Positions 52,850 through 63,021 of a stretch of 64,000 nt of DNA are shown piece by piece. Position 1 is the first letter of the stretch. The number at the start of each line of letters is the position of its first letter. The DNA is taken from the NCBI RefSeq assembly GCF_000612625.1, contig NZ_CCAS010000009.1, positions 51,204-115,203 of the forward strand, read 5' to 3'. The position numbers were made by a program, and so were the translations under genes. This DNA comes from Neobacillus jeddahensis (lineage in GTDB: Bacteria; Bacillota; Bacilli; Bacillales; Cytobacillaceae). Below the pieces are notes generated by a model. The model was not told where the DNA came from, searched no databases, and saw nothing but the letters and a program-made list of their open reading frames with translations.

Positions 52850-53929
52850 TTAGAAAGGAGTGTAATCGACGTTCGGTGTATAGACATTGGCCGCATTCCA
52901 AAGTAAATATTCCTGAACTCCTTGTTCGTGGAGGGCGCGAATTTGATCCTCAATTTCCTTCTTCCCATAAATCTTGTAATTCCCCTTGCCAAGCCAGGAC
53001 GCAGTGAAATCCTGAAGCCATGGTCTAGATGTTGGCGGTTTAGGGAGTTGGTTCAACCGATTCTTTTCTACTTTGGCATATTCGCCCACAAGGCGGTATG
53101 GTTCTAAATCAGGTTTGGCGATGCCGAAATTTCCATTCCAATGACTGGGATAGATCATCGCCGAGATCACATCAATATGCTGTGCAATTTTTGAGAAATT
53201 TTGTCCAATCCCTGGTGCTTCTGGAATAATCGTAGTGTTTCCAAATGTGTCCACCGATACTTTTACCCCATAGGGCCGTAATTTTTCACTCGCATATTTA
53301 ACGAAGGCTGTGACGGTATCAACACGATCTTTGCCATCTTTTTTCCCTGTGTACTGGAGTGCACCCTCGAAGGTTTCAAATTTTTCAGGAAACCGGACAT
53401 AGTCAAATTGGATTTCCTTAAAACCAATCTTAACCGCTTCCAGCGCCATCCCAATCGTATAATCCCAAACTTCCTTTTGATATGGATTCGTGAAGGCGTC
53501 ACCCCGGGAATTCCGCCAAATGCCGCGATTGGTTGTAAATGACCAGTTTGGATGGGTACTTGATAAGACATTATCTTTAAACACAACAATTCTGGCAATT
53601 GGGTAAATGTTATTTTCCGCTAGCGTGTTCATTAGGCTGTTGGCGTCTGAAATATAAGGTCGACTTGCTGCAAGATATGGTGAATTTTTTGCTGGAGTAA
53701 AAGTGAGATTACCATGGTCATCCTTAATATCAATGACCATCGCGTTCAAATCGGTTTGTTTGACGAGATCGAGCAATCTTTGAAATGGTGCACCCTTTGT
53801 GCTCGAGGCCTTTACATAAATCCCGCGAATGGGCACTTGATTAAGTTGAGCATTTGCAATTGGTGGACTAAGGGTGGAAATAGTAAGGAGAGCGATCATA
53901 AACATAACCATTTTCTGCAAACGATTCAC
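52850..53929 (-). CDS. Secreted putative glycoside hydrolase (GHL13/DUF4015)
   Basis: 359 residues with a signal peptide (MNRLQKMVMFMIALLTISTLSPPIANA) and a TIM-barrel-type domain: PIRGIYVKASSTKGAPFQRLLDLVKQTDLNAMVIDIKDDHGNLTF, IYPIARIVVFKDNVL, FKEIQFDYVRFPE and HIDVISAMIYPSHW. The acidic residues of DYVRFPE fit a GHL13 active site. Likely acts outside the membrane on an unknown polysaccharide. Confidence 0.87.
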   Translation of the reverse strand: MNRLQKMVMFMIALLTISTLSPPIANAQLNQVPIRGIYVKASSTKGAPFQRLLDLVKQTDLNAMVIDIKDDHGNLTFTPAKNSPYLAASRPYISDANSLMNTLAENNIYPIARIVVFKDNVLSSTHPNWSFTTNRGIWRNSRGDAFTNPYQKEVWDYTIGMALEAVKIGFKEIQFDYVRFPEKFETFEGALQYTGKKDGKDRVDTVTAFVKYASEKLRPYGVKVSVDTFGNTTIIPEAPGIGQNFSKIAQHIDVISAMIYPSHWNGNFGIAKPDLEPYRLVGEYAKVEKNRLNQLPKPPTSRPWLQDFTASWLGKGNYKIYGKKEIEDQIRALHEQGVQEYLLWNAANVYTPNVDYTPF

Positions 53930-54081
53930 AACCTTTTCGGTTTATTTAAAAAAAAGAAAGACTTCGAGAATTCTTCAGGGAAAATATTTTTCTTATTATG
54001 TTAACCCAGTTATTGAAAATCATTCGTATCGTTGAAATAGTTGTTATTATGTATAATTGAAGGGGAAGGAGTGATCGGTAT

Positions 54082-55569
54082 ATGGAGGGAAAGTGGCTGA
54101 TTGCGGATCGGGATTTGAATGAGCGTGAGGGGTTGAAATGGTTATTAAAGACTTCATCTATACCAGTATCAACCATTTTGTTGGCAGCCAACTATCAGGA
54201 ATTAATCGGTATGTTTGAAAAAGAAACGCCTGACATCGTTCTGTTAGAGCTCGACATGCTTAGTAAGGAAGAGTGGACGGTGTTTCGTGATCTGTTGTTG
54301 ATCTATAATCCGGTTCTTCTTTTAACAAGTGCAGAAGCAACGTTTGAAAAGGCGCGAGCAACGATTGATATGCAGGCCTTGGATCTGCTCATCAAACCAT
54401 TTTCATCAACAAAGGTTAAGTCAGCCTATCAAAAAGCGTCCCGAAGACTAACGACTAAAGTTCAGGTAATTAGTCATCATCACCACCATTCATATAAAGA
54501 CCTTTCGTACGAGAACTTATTTCTTGCGAAGGCAACTACAGCTGAACAACACATTATTGCTGTGTTTCAAACCGAAATGGATGTGAAAATTGTGGAACTA
54601 CATACGTTTTTGACTGATTACCCTTTTACAGACCAACAGAGGGTTTTTGTCCTCAGTGATATGGTTGTGCTTCTATTTCATGAAACGTGCCGTAACATCA
54701 AGGAGCAATGCCAAAAGGCAATGAGGATGTGGGAGGAAGAATCTTCTGAGCCGCTCGCGATTGTGGTCTATAAAGGAAAGACAATAGGTCTCACTCTTAA
54801 TCAACAATATTTACAAACTCGAAAAATGATGGAATTCACATACTATCAAGGTTACCGACAAGTGTTTGAGTTTGATGCTTCTCCAGAATGGGCGCATATT
54901 GACCCTTTTTTAACTCCACCAGAGCAAAAGCAGTGGGTGGATATGCTGACAAATCTTGAAATGGAAAATATAAAAAAGTGGCTTTATGCTGAATTTCTCC
55001 AATTACGGCACCCCTACCCGGATCCTGGTTTAGTCAGAATTAGGTTAACAAGTATTTTGGCACAAATCCGACGCTTTATGAAGACGTATCAATTGAATGA
55101 GGAACCGAGCTACGAACTTGCTTATCGAACTATTTTTGATTCAATTTTATATGACACGGTTCTTTACAGAACGGTCCAGAATCTCATCCTGTTTAATCAA
55201 AACATCTTTTTAGGAGTGGAGAGATGCCGACAAAATAGGAAACAAGATGTAATCGAACGAAGCATCACGTATTTGGAGGCTAATTTTTCGAATCAGCGCC
55301 TTCGCCTCGAGGATGTGGCCCAATTCGTGGAGCGGAATCCTGCTTATTTCAGCCATTTGCTTATAACCAAGACAGGTGCTAGTTTTACTGAGGTACTGCA
55401 AAGGATCAGAATGAAGGAAGCCAAGCGTTTATTAACGGAAACGAATAAGCCGATTAAAGAAATTGCCCTGTTAGTTGGCTATCAAAATGCAAATTATTTT
55501 AGCAAACTATTTAAGGAGGCAAATCATCTGTCACCAAGAGAATTCCGCACGCAAAAGCATCAGCATTGA
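54082..55569 (+). CDS. AraC-type response regulator with Glu at the phospho-site
   Basis: 495 residues: an N-terminal receiver-like domain (1-125), a central linker (130-385) and two C-terminal AraC helix-turn-helix motifs (YLEANFSNQRLRLEDVAQFVERNPAYFSHLL, IKEIALLVGYQNANYFSKLFKEANHLSPREF), the YesN layout. The phospho-acceptor is Glu56 (PDIVLLELDML) and the acidic pair is reduced (ADRD), while the conserved Lys in IKPF remains. It may act without phosphorylation. A run of five His lies near residue 134. No partner histidine kinase is adjacent. The hut genes follow, but a regulatory link is only inferred. Confidence 0.85.
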   Translation: MEGKWLIADRDLNEREGLKWLLKTSSIPVSTILLAANYQELIGMFEKETPDIVLLELDMLSKEEWTVFRDLLLIYNPVLLLTSAEATFEKARATIDMQALDLLIKPFSSTKVKSAYQKASRRLTTKVQVISHHHHHSYKDLSYENLFLAKATTAEQHIIAVFQTEMDVKIVELHTFLTDYPFTDQQRVFVLSDMVVLLFHETCRNIKEQCQKAMRMWEEESSEPLAIVVYKGKTIGLTLNQQYLQTRKMMEFTYYQGYRQVFEFDASPEWAHIDPFLTPPEQKQWVDMLTNLEMENIKKWLYAEFLQLRHPYPDPGLVRIRLTSILAQIRRFMKTYQLNEEPSYELAYRTIFDSILYDTVLYRTVQNLILFNQNIFLGVERCRQNRKQDVIERSITYLEANFSNQRLRLEDVAQFVERNPAYFSHLLITKTGASFTEVLQRIRMKEAKRLLTETNKPIKEIALLVGYQNANYFSKLFKEANHLSPREFRTQKHQH

Positions 55570-55704
55570 ATGGTTCGTTGGAGGTCAGAGCTATCACCTA
55601 TAAAAATTACCCTTTTATAAAAAAAATAGCATTATGCGCTAGCTTGTATAAAAAAATAATGTTTTTATCCATTGATTTTATCCTTTATCGGTTTTAAGAA
55701 TCGT

Positions 55705-55732
55705 ATTTTTCTGAATGTTTTATTTTTATAAT
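55705..55732 (+). promoter_or_regulatory. Candidate hut promoter with CodY-like box
   Basis: ATTTTTCTGAATGTT (55705-55719) differs from the CodY consensus at three of 15 positions, and TATAAT (55727-55732) follows. The -35 is poor. Confidence 0.4.
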
Positions 55733-55767
55733 AAACATAGATGATGAATGAAAAGGGAGTGGATTCA

Positions 55768-57441
55768 ATGGAGACCAATACAGATAAAAAGCGTGTCATT
55801 AAGAACTACAAAGGAACGGACCTGCATGCAAAGGGTTGGATTCAAGAGGCGGCATTACGGATGTTAATGAACAATCTTGATCGGGAAGTGGCCGAAAGAC
55901 CAGAGGATCTAGTTGTATACGGTGGAATTGGGAAGGCAGCACGGAACTGGGAATCGTATGATGCAATTGTTAAATCCTTGCTTGAATTAGAGAATGACGA
56001 AACCTTGTTAATTCAATCGGGAAAACCGGTCGCTGTTTGGAAATCACATAAAGATGCTCCACGTGTCCTCCTGGCAAACTCTAACCTCGTCCCAGCCTGG
56101 GCTAATTGGGAGCATTTCCATGAGCTGGATAAAAAGGGCTTGATGATGTATGGACAAATGACAGCTGGAAGCTGGATCTATATCGGCAGTCAGGGAATTG
56201 TGCAAGGTACTTATGAGACCTTCGCAGAACTGGCTCGTCAAGCATACGGTGGTAGCTTAAAACATACGATTACGCTAACAGCTGGACTTGGCGGCATGGG
56301 TGGGGCCCAGCCATTGGCAGTGACGATGAATGAAGGGGTTTGTCTAGCGATTGATGTTGATGAAACGAGAATAGACCGTCGGATTGAAACCGGTTACTTG
56401 GATATGAAAACAGATGATCTCAATACGGCCTTAAACCTCGCCCAGGAAGCAAAACTTGCTGGAAAGCCGTTATCGATTGGGTTACTAGGAAATGCGGCGG
56501 AAGTGTTGCCGTTGATGATCGAAAAAGGATTCAACCCGGACGTGTTAACCGATCAAACCTCGGCACATGATCCATTAAACGGTTATGTCCCTGTTGGGTT
56601 TACCTTAGAAAAAGTAGCGGTATTACGCAAGGATAATCCGACAACATATGTGGCCCTTGCTAAACAAAGCATGGCAACGCATGTGAAAGCGATGTTAACC
56701 ATGCAGGAGAAAGGTGCCGTTACGTTCGATTATGGCAATAATATCCGCCAGGTCGCAAAGGATGTAGGGGTTGAAAATGCCTTTAGTTTTCCAGGTTTTG
56801 TCCCAGCCTATATTCGTCCATTATTTTGTGAAGGAAAAGGTCCATTCCGGTGGGCCGCTTTGTCAGGGGATCCTGAAGATATCCGAAAAATTGATAAAGT
56901 ATTATTACGTGAGTTTGAAGAAGATGAACATTTGTGTAAATGGGTGAAGATGGCACAGGAGAAAATTAGTTTCCAAGGACTACCAGCGCGGATTTGCTGG
57001 CTCGGATATGGTGATCGGGCACGGTTTGGAAAGCTCATTAATGATATGGTAGCGTCCGGTGAAGTGTCTGCGCCAATTGTCATTGGCCGTGACCATTTAG
57101 ATGCCGGCTCTGTCGCCTCACCAAATCGGGAAACGGAAGCGATGCGAGATGGAAGTGACGCGGTTTCCGACTGGCCTATCTTAAATGCAATGATTAATGC
57201 TGTTGGCGGTGCAAGTTGGGTATCTCTGCACCACGGTGGAGGCGTTGGCATGGGCTATTCCCAGCATTCAGGTATGGTGATTGTCGCGGATGGGACGAAG
57301 GAGGCGGAAGTACGACTGGAACGGGTATTAACAACAGACCCAGGAATGGGTGTCGTCCGTCATGCTGACGCCGGCTATGAGATTGCCATAAAGACCGCTA
57401 AAGAAAAGGGCATCAAAATGCCAATGCTACCTCAAGACTAA
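55768..57441 (+). CDS. hutU: Urocanate hydratase
   Basis: 557-residue NAD-dependent enzyme, second step of histidine degradation (urocanate to imidazolone propionate). [65 protein letters not shown] and [14 protein letters not shown] are family motifs, with the active-site Cys in the latter. ATG 55768 follows AAAGGGAG. First of hutU-hutI-hutG; no hutH gene for the first step is in the window. Confidence 0.97.
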   Translation: METNTDKKRVIKNYKGTDLHAKGWIQEAALRMLMNNLDREVAERPEDLVVYGGIGKAARNWESYDAIVKSLLELENDETLLIQSGKPVAVWKSHKDAPRVLLANSNLVPAWANWEHFHELDKKGLMMYGQMTAGSWIYIGSQGIVQGTYETFAELARQAYGGSLKHTITLTAGLGGMGGAQPLAVTMNEGVCLAIDVDETRIDRRIETGYLDMKTDDLNTALNLAQEAKLAGKPLSIGLLGNAAEVLPLMIEKGFNPDVLTDQTSAHDPLNGYVPVGFTLEKVAVLRKDNPTTYVALAKQSMATHVKAMLTMQEKGAVTFDYGNNIRQVAKDVGVENAFSFPGFVPAYIRPLFCEGKGPFRWAALSGDPEDIRKIDKVLLREFEEDEHLCKWVKMAQEKISFQGLPARICWLGYGDRARFGKLINDMVASGEVSAPIVIGRDHLDAGSVASPNRETEAMRDGSDAVSDWPILNAMINAVGGASWVSLHHGGGVGMGYSQHSGMVIVADGTKEAEVRLERVLTTDPGMGVVRHADAGYEIAIKTAKEKGIKMPMLPQD

Positions 57442-57457
57442 TCAAGTGAAGGATGAT

Positions 57458-58756
57458 ATGCGGATGAATAAAGCCATTTTTATCAGAAATGCTTCGCAGC
57501 TTGTGACGTTAAAGGGGAGTTCCCATGCTCCTCTTGTAAAAGAAGCGATGTCTGAGCTTGGAATCATAGAAGACGGAAGTATCTGGATTGAGGACGGTGT
57601 CATTCAGGCTGTTGGGAAGGATACAGACCTTTTTGAAAAATATTCGACGCGGTTGGCTGAGGCGGTAGTCGTCGATGCAACGGGCAAGCTAGTAACGCCT
57701 GGACTCGTCGACCCGCATACACATTTAGTGTTTGCTGGCAGTCGGGAAAATGAACTTAATATGCGGCTTCAAGGGTCTTCTTATATGGAAATCATGAATG
57801 CGGGCGGAGGTATTCATGCAACAACAAGGCGCACTCAAGCGGCAACACACGAAGAGCTTTTTCAAGAAAGTGTGGATCGCTTAAATCAATTTTTACGCCA
57901 TGGTGTGACGACGGTTGAAGCAAAAAGTGGTTACGGGATGGAATGGGAAACCGAGTTGAAACAGCTTGAAGTAGCTAAACAGTTAAATGAAAGACATGTC
58001 GTCGATGTCGTCTCCACCTTTATGGGTGCCCATGCGGTTCCAAAGGAATATAAAGACGCACCCGATGCTTTTGTTCGCAAGGTAATGGAAGAAATGATTC
58101 CAGAGGTGGCTGAGCGCGGGCTAGCCGAATTTAATGATGTGTTTTGTGAACAGGGGGTCTTTACTCCAGAGCAATCCAGGTTGATTCTTGAAGCTGGGAA
58201 GCGCTATGGCTTAAAACCGAAAATCCATGCAGATGAGATTGAGCCGTATGAGGGCGCCGAGCTGGCTGCTGAGGTCGGGGCCATTTCGGCCGATCATTTA
58301 TTACGAGCGTCTGAAAAAGGGATGAAGGCAATGGCTGAGAAGGGAGTCGTTGGCGTATTGTTACCGGGCACTGCCTACTTCTTAATGGCAGAGTCTGCGA
58401 ATGGGCGGAAGATGATTGACCTTGGTGTCCCCGTAGCGCTATCGACTGACTGTAATCCAGGCTCGTCACCAACAGTTTCGCTTCCGTTTATCATGAATTT
58501 AGGCTGTTTAAAAATGGGGATGACACCTGCAGAGGTACTGACGGCAGCCACCATCAATGCTGCCCATGCCATTCATCGTGGCCATGAGATTGGTAGTTTA
58601 GAAGTAGGTAAAAAAGGGGATGTCACCATTTTTAATAGTGAAAATTATATGAAGCTCCAGTATGCATACGGGGTGAATCATACCGATACGGTGGTTAAAA
58701 ATGGTCAGGTGGTTGTAAGGGGAGGTCAAATTGTTGAAGAGCTTTCTTTATCCTAA
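57458..58756 (+). CDS. hutI: Imidazolonepropionase
   Basis: 432-residue amidohydrolase, third step of histidine degradation. Metal-binding VDPHTHLVFAGSRENE, the KSGYGMEWETELKQLEV segment, KIHADEIEPYEGAELAAEVGAISADHL and STDCNPGSSPTVSLPFIMNLGC are diagnostic. ATG 57458 and 57464 are both possible after GAAGGA. It starts 16 nt after hutU and overlaps hutG by 26 nt. Confidence 0.96.
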   Translation: MRMNKAIFIRNASQLVTLKGSSHAPLVKEAMSELGIIEDGSIWIEDGVIQAVGKDTDLFEKYSTRLAEAVVVDATGKLVTPGLVDPHTHLVFAGSRENELNMRLQGSSYMEIMNAGGGIHATTRRTQAATHEELFQESVDRLNQFLRHGVTTVEAKSGYGMEWETELKQLEVAKQLNERHVVDVVSTFMGAHAVPKEYKDAPDAFVRKVMEEMIPEVAERGLAEFNDVFCEQGVFTPEQSRLILEAGKRYGLKPKIHADEIEPYEGAELAAEVGAISADHLLRASEKGMKAMAEKGVVGVLLPGTAYFLMAESANGRKMIDLGVPVALSTDCNPGSSPTVSLPFIMNLGCLKMGMTPAEVLTAATINAAHAIHRGHEIGSLEVGKKGDVTIFNSENYMKLQYAYGVNHTDTVVKNGQVVVRGGQIVEELSLS

Positions 58757-59750
58757 AGTGATTCCACCGAGTTTTACATGGGTCAGACCAGATGATTCGA
58801 CAGCTGTTACCAAGATGCATGAATGGATTCAACCTATATTCACAGCTTCAGAGCCTGAATTGGATAAAGATGCCGATGTTGTCGTGATCGGCATCCCGCT
58901 TTCTCGTTCATCCATTAGTGCTTCAGGTGCTTCTGAATTTCCTGATACCTTTCGACGGGCTTGGAAGGGGTTTACGACCTATAATTTGGATGAAGATGTG
59001 GATTTGTCAGTACTGAAAGCAGTCGATGCTGGTGATGTTCCCATGCATGTGACGGATATCCAGCGCTGCCATGATAATATCGTCGAAGCATCCGAGTTAA
59101 TCCATAAGGAATTTACTCGTTCGATCGTGTGTGCCGTGGGTGGCGACCATTCGATCACAGCGATGATGGTTAAGGGAATGCATCGTGCGAAACCAGAGGA
59201 GCGGATCGGGATTCTCCAATTTGATACCCATTTTGATTTACGGGATTTGACGGATAATGGACCCTCAAATGGGACGCCGATGCGGAACCTAATTGAAAGT
59301 GGTGTTGTCAACGGTTCTGACATGTACAACATCGGCTTGCATGGTTTTTTCAATACAAAGGATCTTAAAGATTATGCCGATGAGCAGGGAGTCAATTATA
59401 TTACACTTGGCCGGGCCAGAAAACAGGGCATCGCAGAAACCGTTCGTCACTCTTTACAAGCATTGGCGGAAAAGGTCGATACTATCTATGTGACGGTTGA
59501 TATGGATGTCCTCGATATTGCCTTTGCCCCAGGGGTTCCAGCCTCAACTCCTGGAGGCATGACAACTTCTGAACTTTTAGAGAGCGTGCAAGTCGCTGCG
59601 ATGCACCCAAAAGTCAAAGCAATGGACATCGTCTGCCTTGATCCCCAAAAAGACACACACGTCCAACCCACAGTGAAACTGGGCACACATGTATTTTTAA
59701 CGCTTCTTACAGGGGTAATGTTACGGAGGGGGTCAGGCACCCAGAACTAA
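58731..59750 (+). CDS. hutG: Formimidoylglutamase
   Basis: 339-residue ureohydrolase-family enzyme, last step of the hut pathway (formiminoglutamate to glutamate and formamide). Mn-binding motifs GGDHSIT, FDTHFDLRD and TVDMDVLDIAFAPG are intact. TTG 58731 or the adjacent TTG 58734 start after GGGGAGG. The last codons contain a GGTCAGGCACC element also found at the end of gtaB, so the tail (RRGSGTQN) may be altered. Confidence 0.95.
   Translation: MLKSFLYPKVIPPSFTWVRPDDSTAVTKMHEWIQPIFTASEPELDKDADVVVIGIPLSRSSISASGASEFPDTFRRAWKGFTTYNLDEDVDLSVLKAVDAGDVPMHVTDIQRCHDNIVEASELIHKEFTRSIVCAVGGDHSITAMMVKGMHRAKPEERIGILQFDTHFDLRDLTDNGPSNGTPMRNLIESGVVNGSDMYNIGLHGFFNTKDLKDYADEQGVNYITLGRARKQGIAETVRHSLQALAEKVDTIYVTVDMDVLDIAFAPGVPASTPGGMTTSELLESVQVAAMHPKVKAMDIVCLDPQKDTHVQPTVKLGTHVFLTLLTGVMLRRGSGTQN
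59731..59741. repeat. Short dispersed motif at the 3' end of hutG
   Basis: GGTCAGGCACC, matching ten bases of the motif at 63891-63902. It lies within the last codons of hutG. The gap 59751-59993 shows nothing else. Confidence 0.45.
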
Positions 59751-59993
59751 CAGGTAGGGTTATGAATTTGCAATTTAATAGTTTATCAAGTGTTGTCCAT
59801 TATTTTGTTTTATGGGACGATTGCCTTTACATCTTCTCCTCTCCATGAATTAACTATAGTAATCAATTAAGGTAGGGTCAACGTTATGATCATCATCAAA
59901 GACTCCCTGAATAGACAAGCAGAATAAATGGTAGTGGGTAATCAAAAATGTTATTCCTACCATACCGTTAGATTCTAAGACAGGAGGAAAAGT

Positions 59994-61001
59994 GTGGATA
60001 CGAATCAATTAGAACTTTGGTTACAAGATATTCAAGTACAAAATATGGTCAATGCGGACGTTGAAGTCATCAACAATTCTCCACTACAAATGTTAGGCAA
60101 GGGGCGGCAAGGGGCAGTTTTTCAAGTGACTGAAGATATTTGTGTGAAAGTTTTTGGGAATGAAGAAGATTGTGAACGTGAACACTATGCTTTAAGTTTG
60201 GGACAGGGGAGCGGTCTTTTTCCGAACATTCATGCGAAGGGACCGCTCTATATCGCAATGGATATTATCCATGGGGTAGATTTAAGAGAATACCTCCAAT
60301 CTCAACCCCTGACCCCAGAGCTTTCAGCCAAATTAATTGAAATGCTTGTGATTTTTAAAACAATCGGTTTTGAACGGATTGATCACCATAAAAGACAGAT
60401 TTTCATTCAACCGGATGGTACGTTAAAGGTCATTGATGTAGCCAGGACAGTGTGGCGTGACCGCGTTTATCCATATCCCCGAAAACTATTAACCTCTTTA
60501 GGTGAAGAAAATAAGGATGTCTTTTTAACGCATGTTCAAGAAATGGCCCCTGAATTATACGGGGAATGGATGCACTACATTCGAATGGAAGAACTCTCCC
60601 GACAAATTTATCAAGTCTTACTTCCGCAAAAAGAGGATAAAGTAAAACTAAAAAAAATGAGTCAGCAATTAGCAACAACAGAGGACGAAGAACAATATGT
60701 CCTTCAGTTAACAGGTTTGGTTCATAAGGTGTTTAAGGAAGAATGGATTAAAACCATGTTAGCCCGCGGTGCAGATCCGGATGCCGTTATGACAAGAATT
60801 GATGAGTACTGGAAGTCTCTAGAGCACGGACAGTACCGCCATCTCGATCGATTCCTGATTGAAGGGCGCCGATTTGCAGGTGAAAAACACCATGACTTTG
60901 ATAAGCACCCTATAAAGAAAAAATATGGTGGAGAAAAAGTTCATAAAGAGGCAAAGGGAAATAAAAAGAAACATAAGGAAAAGAAACGTCATCATAGTTA
61001 A
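59994..61001 (+). CDS. Protein-kinase-like protein
   Basis: 335 residues with a reduced protein-kinase fold: Gly loop LGKGRQGAVFQV (near 37), Lys in DICVKVFG (near 54), DHHKRQIFIQPDGTLKVIDVAR in place of the catalytic and DFG loops. The catalytic Asp of HRD is not obvious, so activity is uncertain. The C-terminal 40 residues are very Lys/His-rich. It resembles YrzF-type Bacillus kinases. GTG start after AGGAGG. It precedes a glycosyltransferase gene by 85 nt. Confidence 0.78.
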   Translation: MDTNQLELWLQDIQVQNMVNADVEVINNSPLQMLGKGRQGAVFQVTEDICVKVFGNEEDCEREHYALSLGQGSGLFPNIHAKGPLYIAMDIIHGVDLREYLQSQPLTPELSAKLIEMLVIFKTIGFERIDHHKRQIFIQPDGTLKVIDVARTVWRDRVYPYPRKLLTSLGEENKDVFLTHVQEMAPELYGEWMHYIRMEELSRQIYQVLLPQKEDKVKLKKMSQQLATTEDEEQYVLQLTGLVHKVFKEEWIKTMLARGADPDAVMTRIDEYWKSLEHGQYRHLDRFLIEGRRFAGEKHHDFDKHPIKKKYGGEKVHKEAKGNKKKHKEKKRHHS

Positions 61002-61086
61002 CATGTCAGTTGATATTCAAGAAAGTAGCTGCCATTGGAACTGAGAAAATGAGGAGGACCCGAATATATAAAAAGGAGAAAGCTGA

Positions 61087-62202
61087 ATGAAAGTACTCGT
61101 AATCTGGCGTCTCCTCACCGTAGGCGGAGTGAATGCGGGGTGGCGGAACCGCTCGATTTATTTTAAGCAGCATGGGATTGATACAGAATTTTTGTATACA
61201 ACCGATCATGGCGGACTCCATATCATGCAGGATATTGCGCCTGTTTATTTAACGAAGGATGAGTCAGAAATTATAAAAATTATTAAACATAACGCGTATG
61301 ATGCCATTATTGTGGTGGATACGGGTGCAGCTTATAAATGGATTCGAAAGGCAAAATATCAAGGCCCTGTCATCATTGAAGCGAGAACCCCAGAGCTAAT
61401 CAAGCTTATGCCCCATTTAAATTCCTTTAAGCGAATTGAACCTGAACTAATCATCGTCCCATCAAATTATCAAAAACGGATTGTGTCAATTCTTACAAAT
61501 GAGATTCCCATTCACGTCGTCTACAATGGGGTAGATACAAGTTTTTTTCGAGAACTACCTTTGGAAGAAATTGATTTTACTAGTGTCCCGATGCTGTCGA
61601 ATGGAAAAAAGATTATTGGGTGGATTGGCAGATTGGACAAACGAAAGAATTGGCCTATGCTGATCGAGGTGGCCAAAAGGATAAAGACTGAACGAAATGA
61701 TATCGAAATTTGGATCATTGGTGGTGCGCAGAGTGTGCAGCGCGATGAATTTCGAGAAGCATGGCATAAAGAGGAGCTAACGGATATCATCAAATGGTTT
61801 CCGATCATTCCCTATCAGCAAATGCCCCATGTGTATGCGAAAATCCGTCAATCGGGTGGGTGCACGCTCGCAACAACCAAATCCGAGTCATTCGGAAATA
61901 CCTTTATTGAATCGATGATTTGTGGCGTTCCGGTTGTTGCTTCGAACATGATGCCGATCACGGAATTGGTCGTTGATGGGGTGACTGGTCAGCTTTTTAG
62001 AGGGCAAAATGTGGAGGATGCGGTCACGCAAATATATGAAGTCTTAGATCATCCTGAAAAACATCGCCAAATTTCGCTACATGCCATCGATCATGTGAAA
62101 CGGCATTTTGCGATTCAGAAAGTGGCAGAAGAGTATATCCAATTATTAAAAAAGGTTGCCCTTAATGTGCAAACTGCAGAGGATGAAGGCGATTCACGAT
62201 GA
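61087..62202 (+). CDS. Family 4 glycosyltransferase
   Basis: 371-residue GT-B fold enzyme. VVYNGVDTSFF, the nucleotide-sugar-binding IGWIGRLDKRKNWPMLIEVAKRI and the E-x7-E motif (ESFGNTFIE) identify GT4. It resembles CotSA-type spore coat glycosyltransferases. Acceptor unknown. AAGGAG precedes the ATG. The stop overlaps the start of the HipA-like gene by 4 nt. Confidence 0.9.
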   Translation: MKVLVIWRLLTVGGVNAGWRNRSIYFKQHGIDTEFLYTTDHGGLHIMQDIAPVYLTKDESEIIKIIKHNAYDAIIVVDTGAAYKWIRKAKYQGPVIIEARTPELIKLMPHLNSFKRIEPELIIVPSNYQKRIVSILTNEIPIHVVYNGVDTSFFRELPLEEIDFTSVPMLSNGKKIIGWIGRLDKRKNWPMLIEVAKRIKTERNDIEIWIIGGAQSVQRDEFREAWHKEELTDIIKWFPIIPYQQMPHVYAKIRQSGGCTLATTKSESFGNTFIESMICGVPVVASNMMPITELVVDGVTGQLFRGQNVEDAVTQIYEVLDHPEKHRQISLHAIDHVKRHFAIQKVAEEYIQLLKKVALNVQTAEDEGDSR

Positions 62203-62966
62203 TAACCCCAGTAGCCTATATCAAAACATTAGAAGGGAAATCAAATGCGCACTTAATCCGATTTTCAGATGGATTGGATTATGTAGTGAAATTCTTTCAG
62301 ACCGGCTTTGAAAAAACCTTACCAAATGAATGGATTGGCTATTGCTTGGCTCGGTATTTAGGGTTGCCTGTCCCATATTCTAAGTTAGTCAAGATTCCCC
62401 CGGAATTTGTAGCTCAAATGCCAGAGCATACTGAAGTGCAGCAAACGGAGTATCAATTTGCCTCATTATACATTCCAGATTGCTTTAATGGCCACGAAGT
62501 ACAGGAAAGCTTTCAGATTACCAATTCACAATCATTGGCTGGGATTATTTTACTAGACTATTGGGTGTGTAATTGTGACCGAACCCGCAAAAATATCCTC
62601 CTTCAAACAGAAGAACCCGATGGATTTCGCCTTTGGATGATAGATCAAGCAGAAATTCTGAGTGGCTATAATTGGGATGAATCGGATTTAGAGGTGTTAC
62701 CAGTTGAGGTATTAAAGAGTGCAACACACCAATTGATGGCTCAATCGATTGAGAGTGAACAAAGCTTTTGGGAGTATCTTGAACTCATTCAGACGATGCC
62801 TATCTTTTTTATTGAAGAGATCGTCACAATGATTCCGGATGACTGGATGGTAGGAAAAGAGATGAAGAAGGCAATCGTTAGTACATTGATCGCACGACGG
62901 AGAAAAATCCTCCCTGAATTGATCGAAAAATTTATTAAAAAGGTTTATCAACCATTGCATAATTAA
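62199..62966 (+). CDS. HipA-like kinase domain protein
   Basis: 255 residues of the HipA-like kinase type: KSNAHLIRFSDGLDYVVKFFQ (ATP-binding Lys), LLDYWVCNCDRTRKNILL (catalytic loop with Asp and Asn) and LWMIDQAEIL (metal Asp). There is no HipB-like antitoxin partner, so a toxin role is unlikely. The 4-nt overlap with the glycosyltransferase gene indicates a joint job in glycan or coat assembly. Confidence 0.82.
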   Translation: MITPVAYIKTLEGKSNAHLIRFSDGLDYVVKFFQTGFEKTLPNEWIGYCLARYLGLPVPYSKLVKIPPEFVAQMPEHTEVQQTEYQFASLYIPDCFNGHEVQESFQITNSQSLAGIILLDYWVCNCDRTRKNILLQTEEPDGFRLWMIDQAEILSGYNWDESDLEVLPVEVLKSATHQLMAQSIESEQSFWEYLELIQTMPIFFIEEIVTMIPDDWMVGKEMKKAIVSTLIARRRKILPELIEKFIKKVYQPLHN

Positions 62967-63021
62967 AAGGTTTGATTTGAAATTAGAAATTGTAGAATCT
63001 CTAATGAAGGGAGGAGAGCAA

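Noticed and set aside
62199..62966. HipA toxin of a toxin-antitoxin pair
   Set aside because: No HipB-like partner and a 4-nt overlap with a glycosyltransferase gene; better read as a glycan-cluster kinase.
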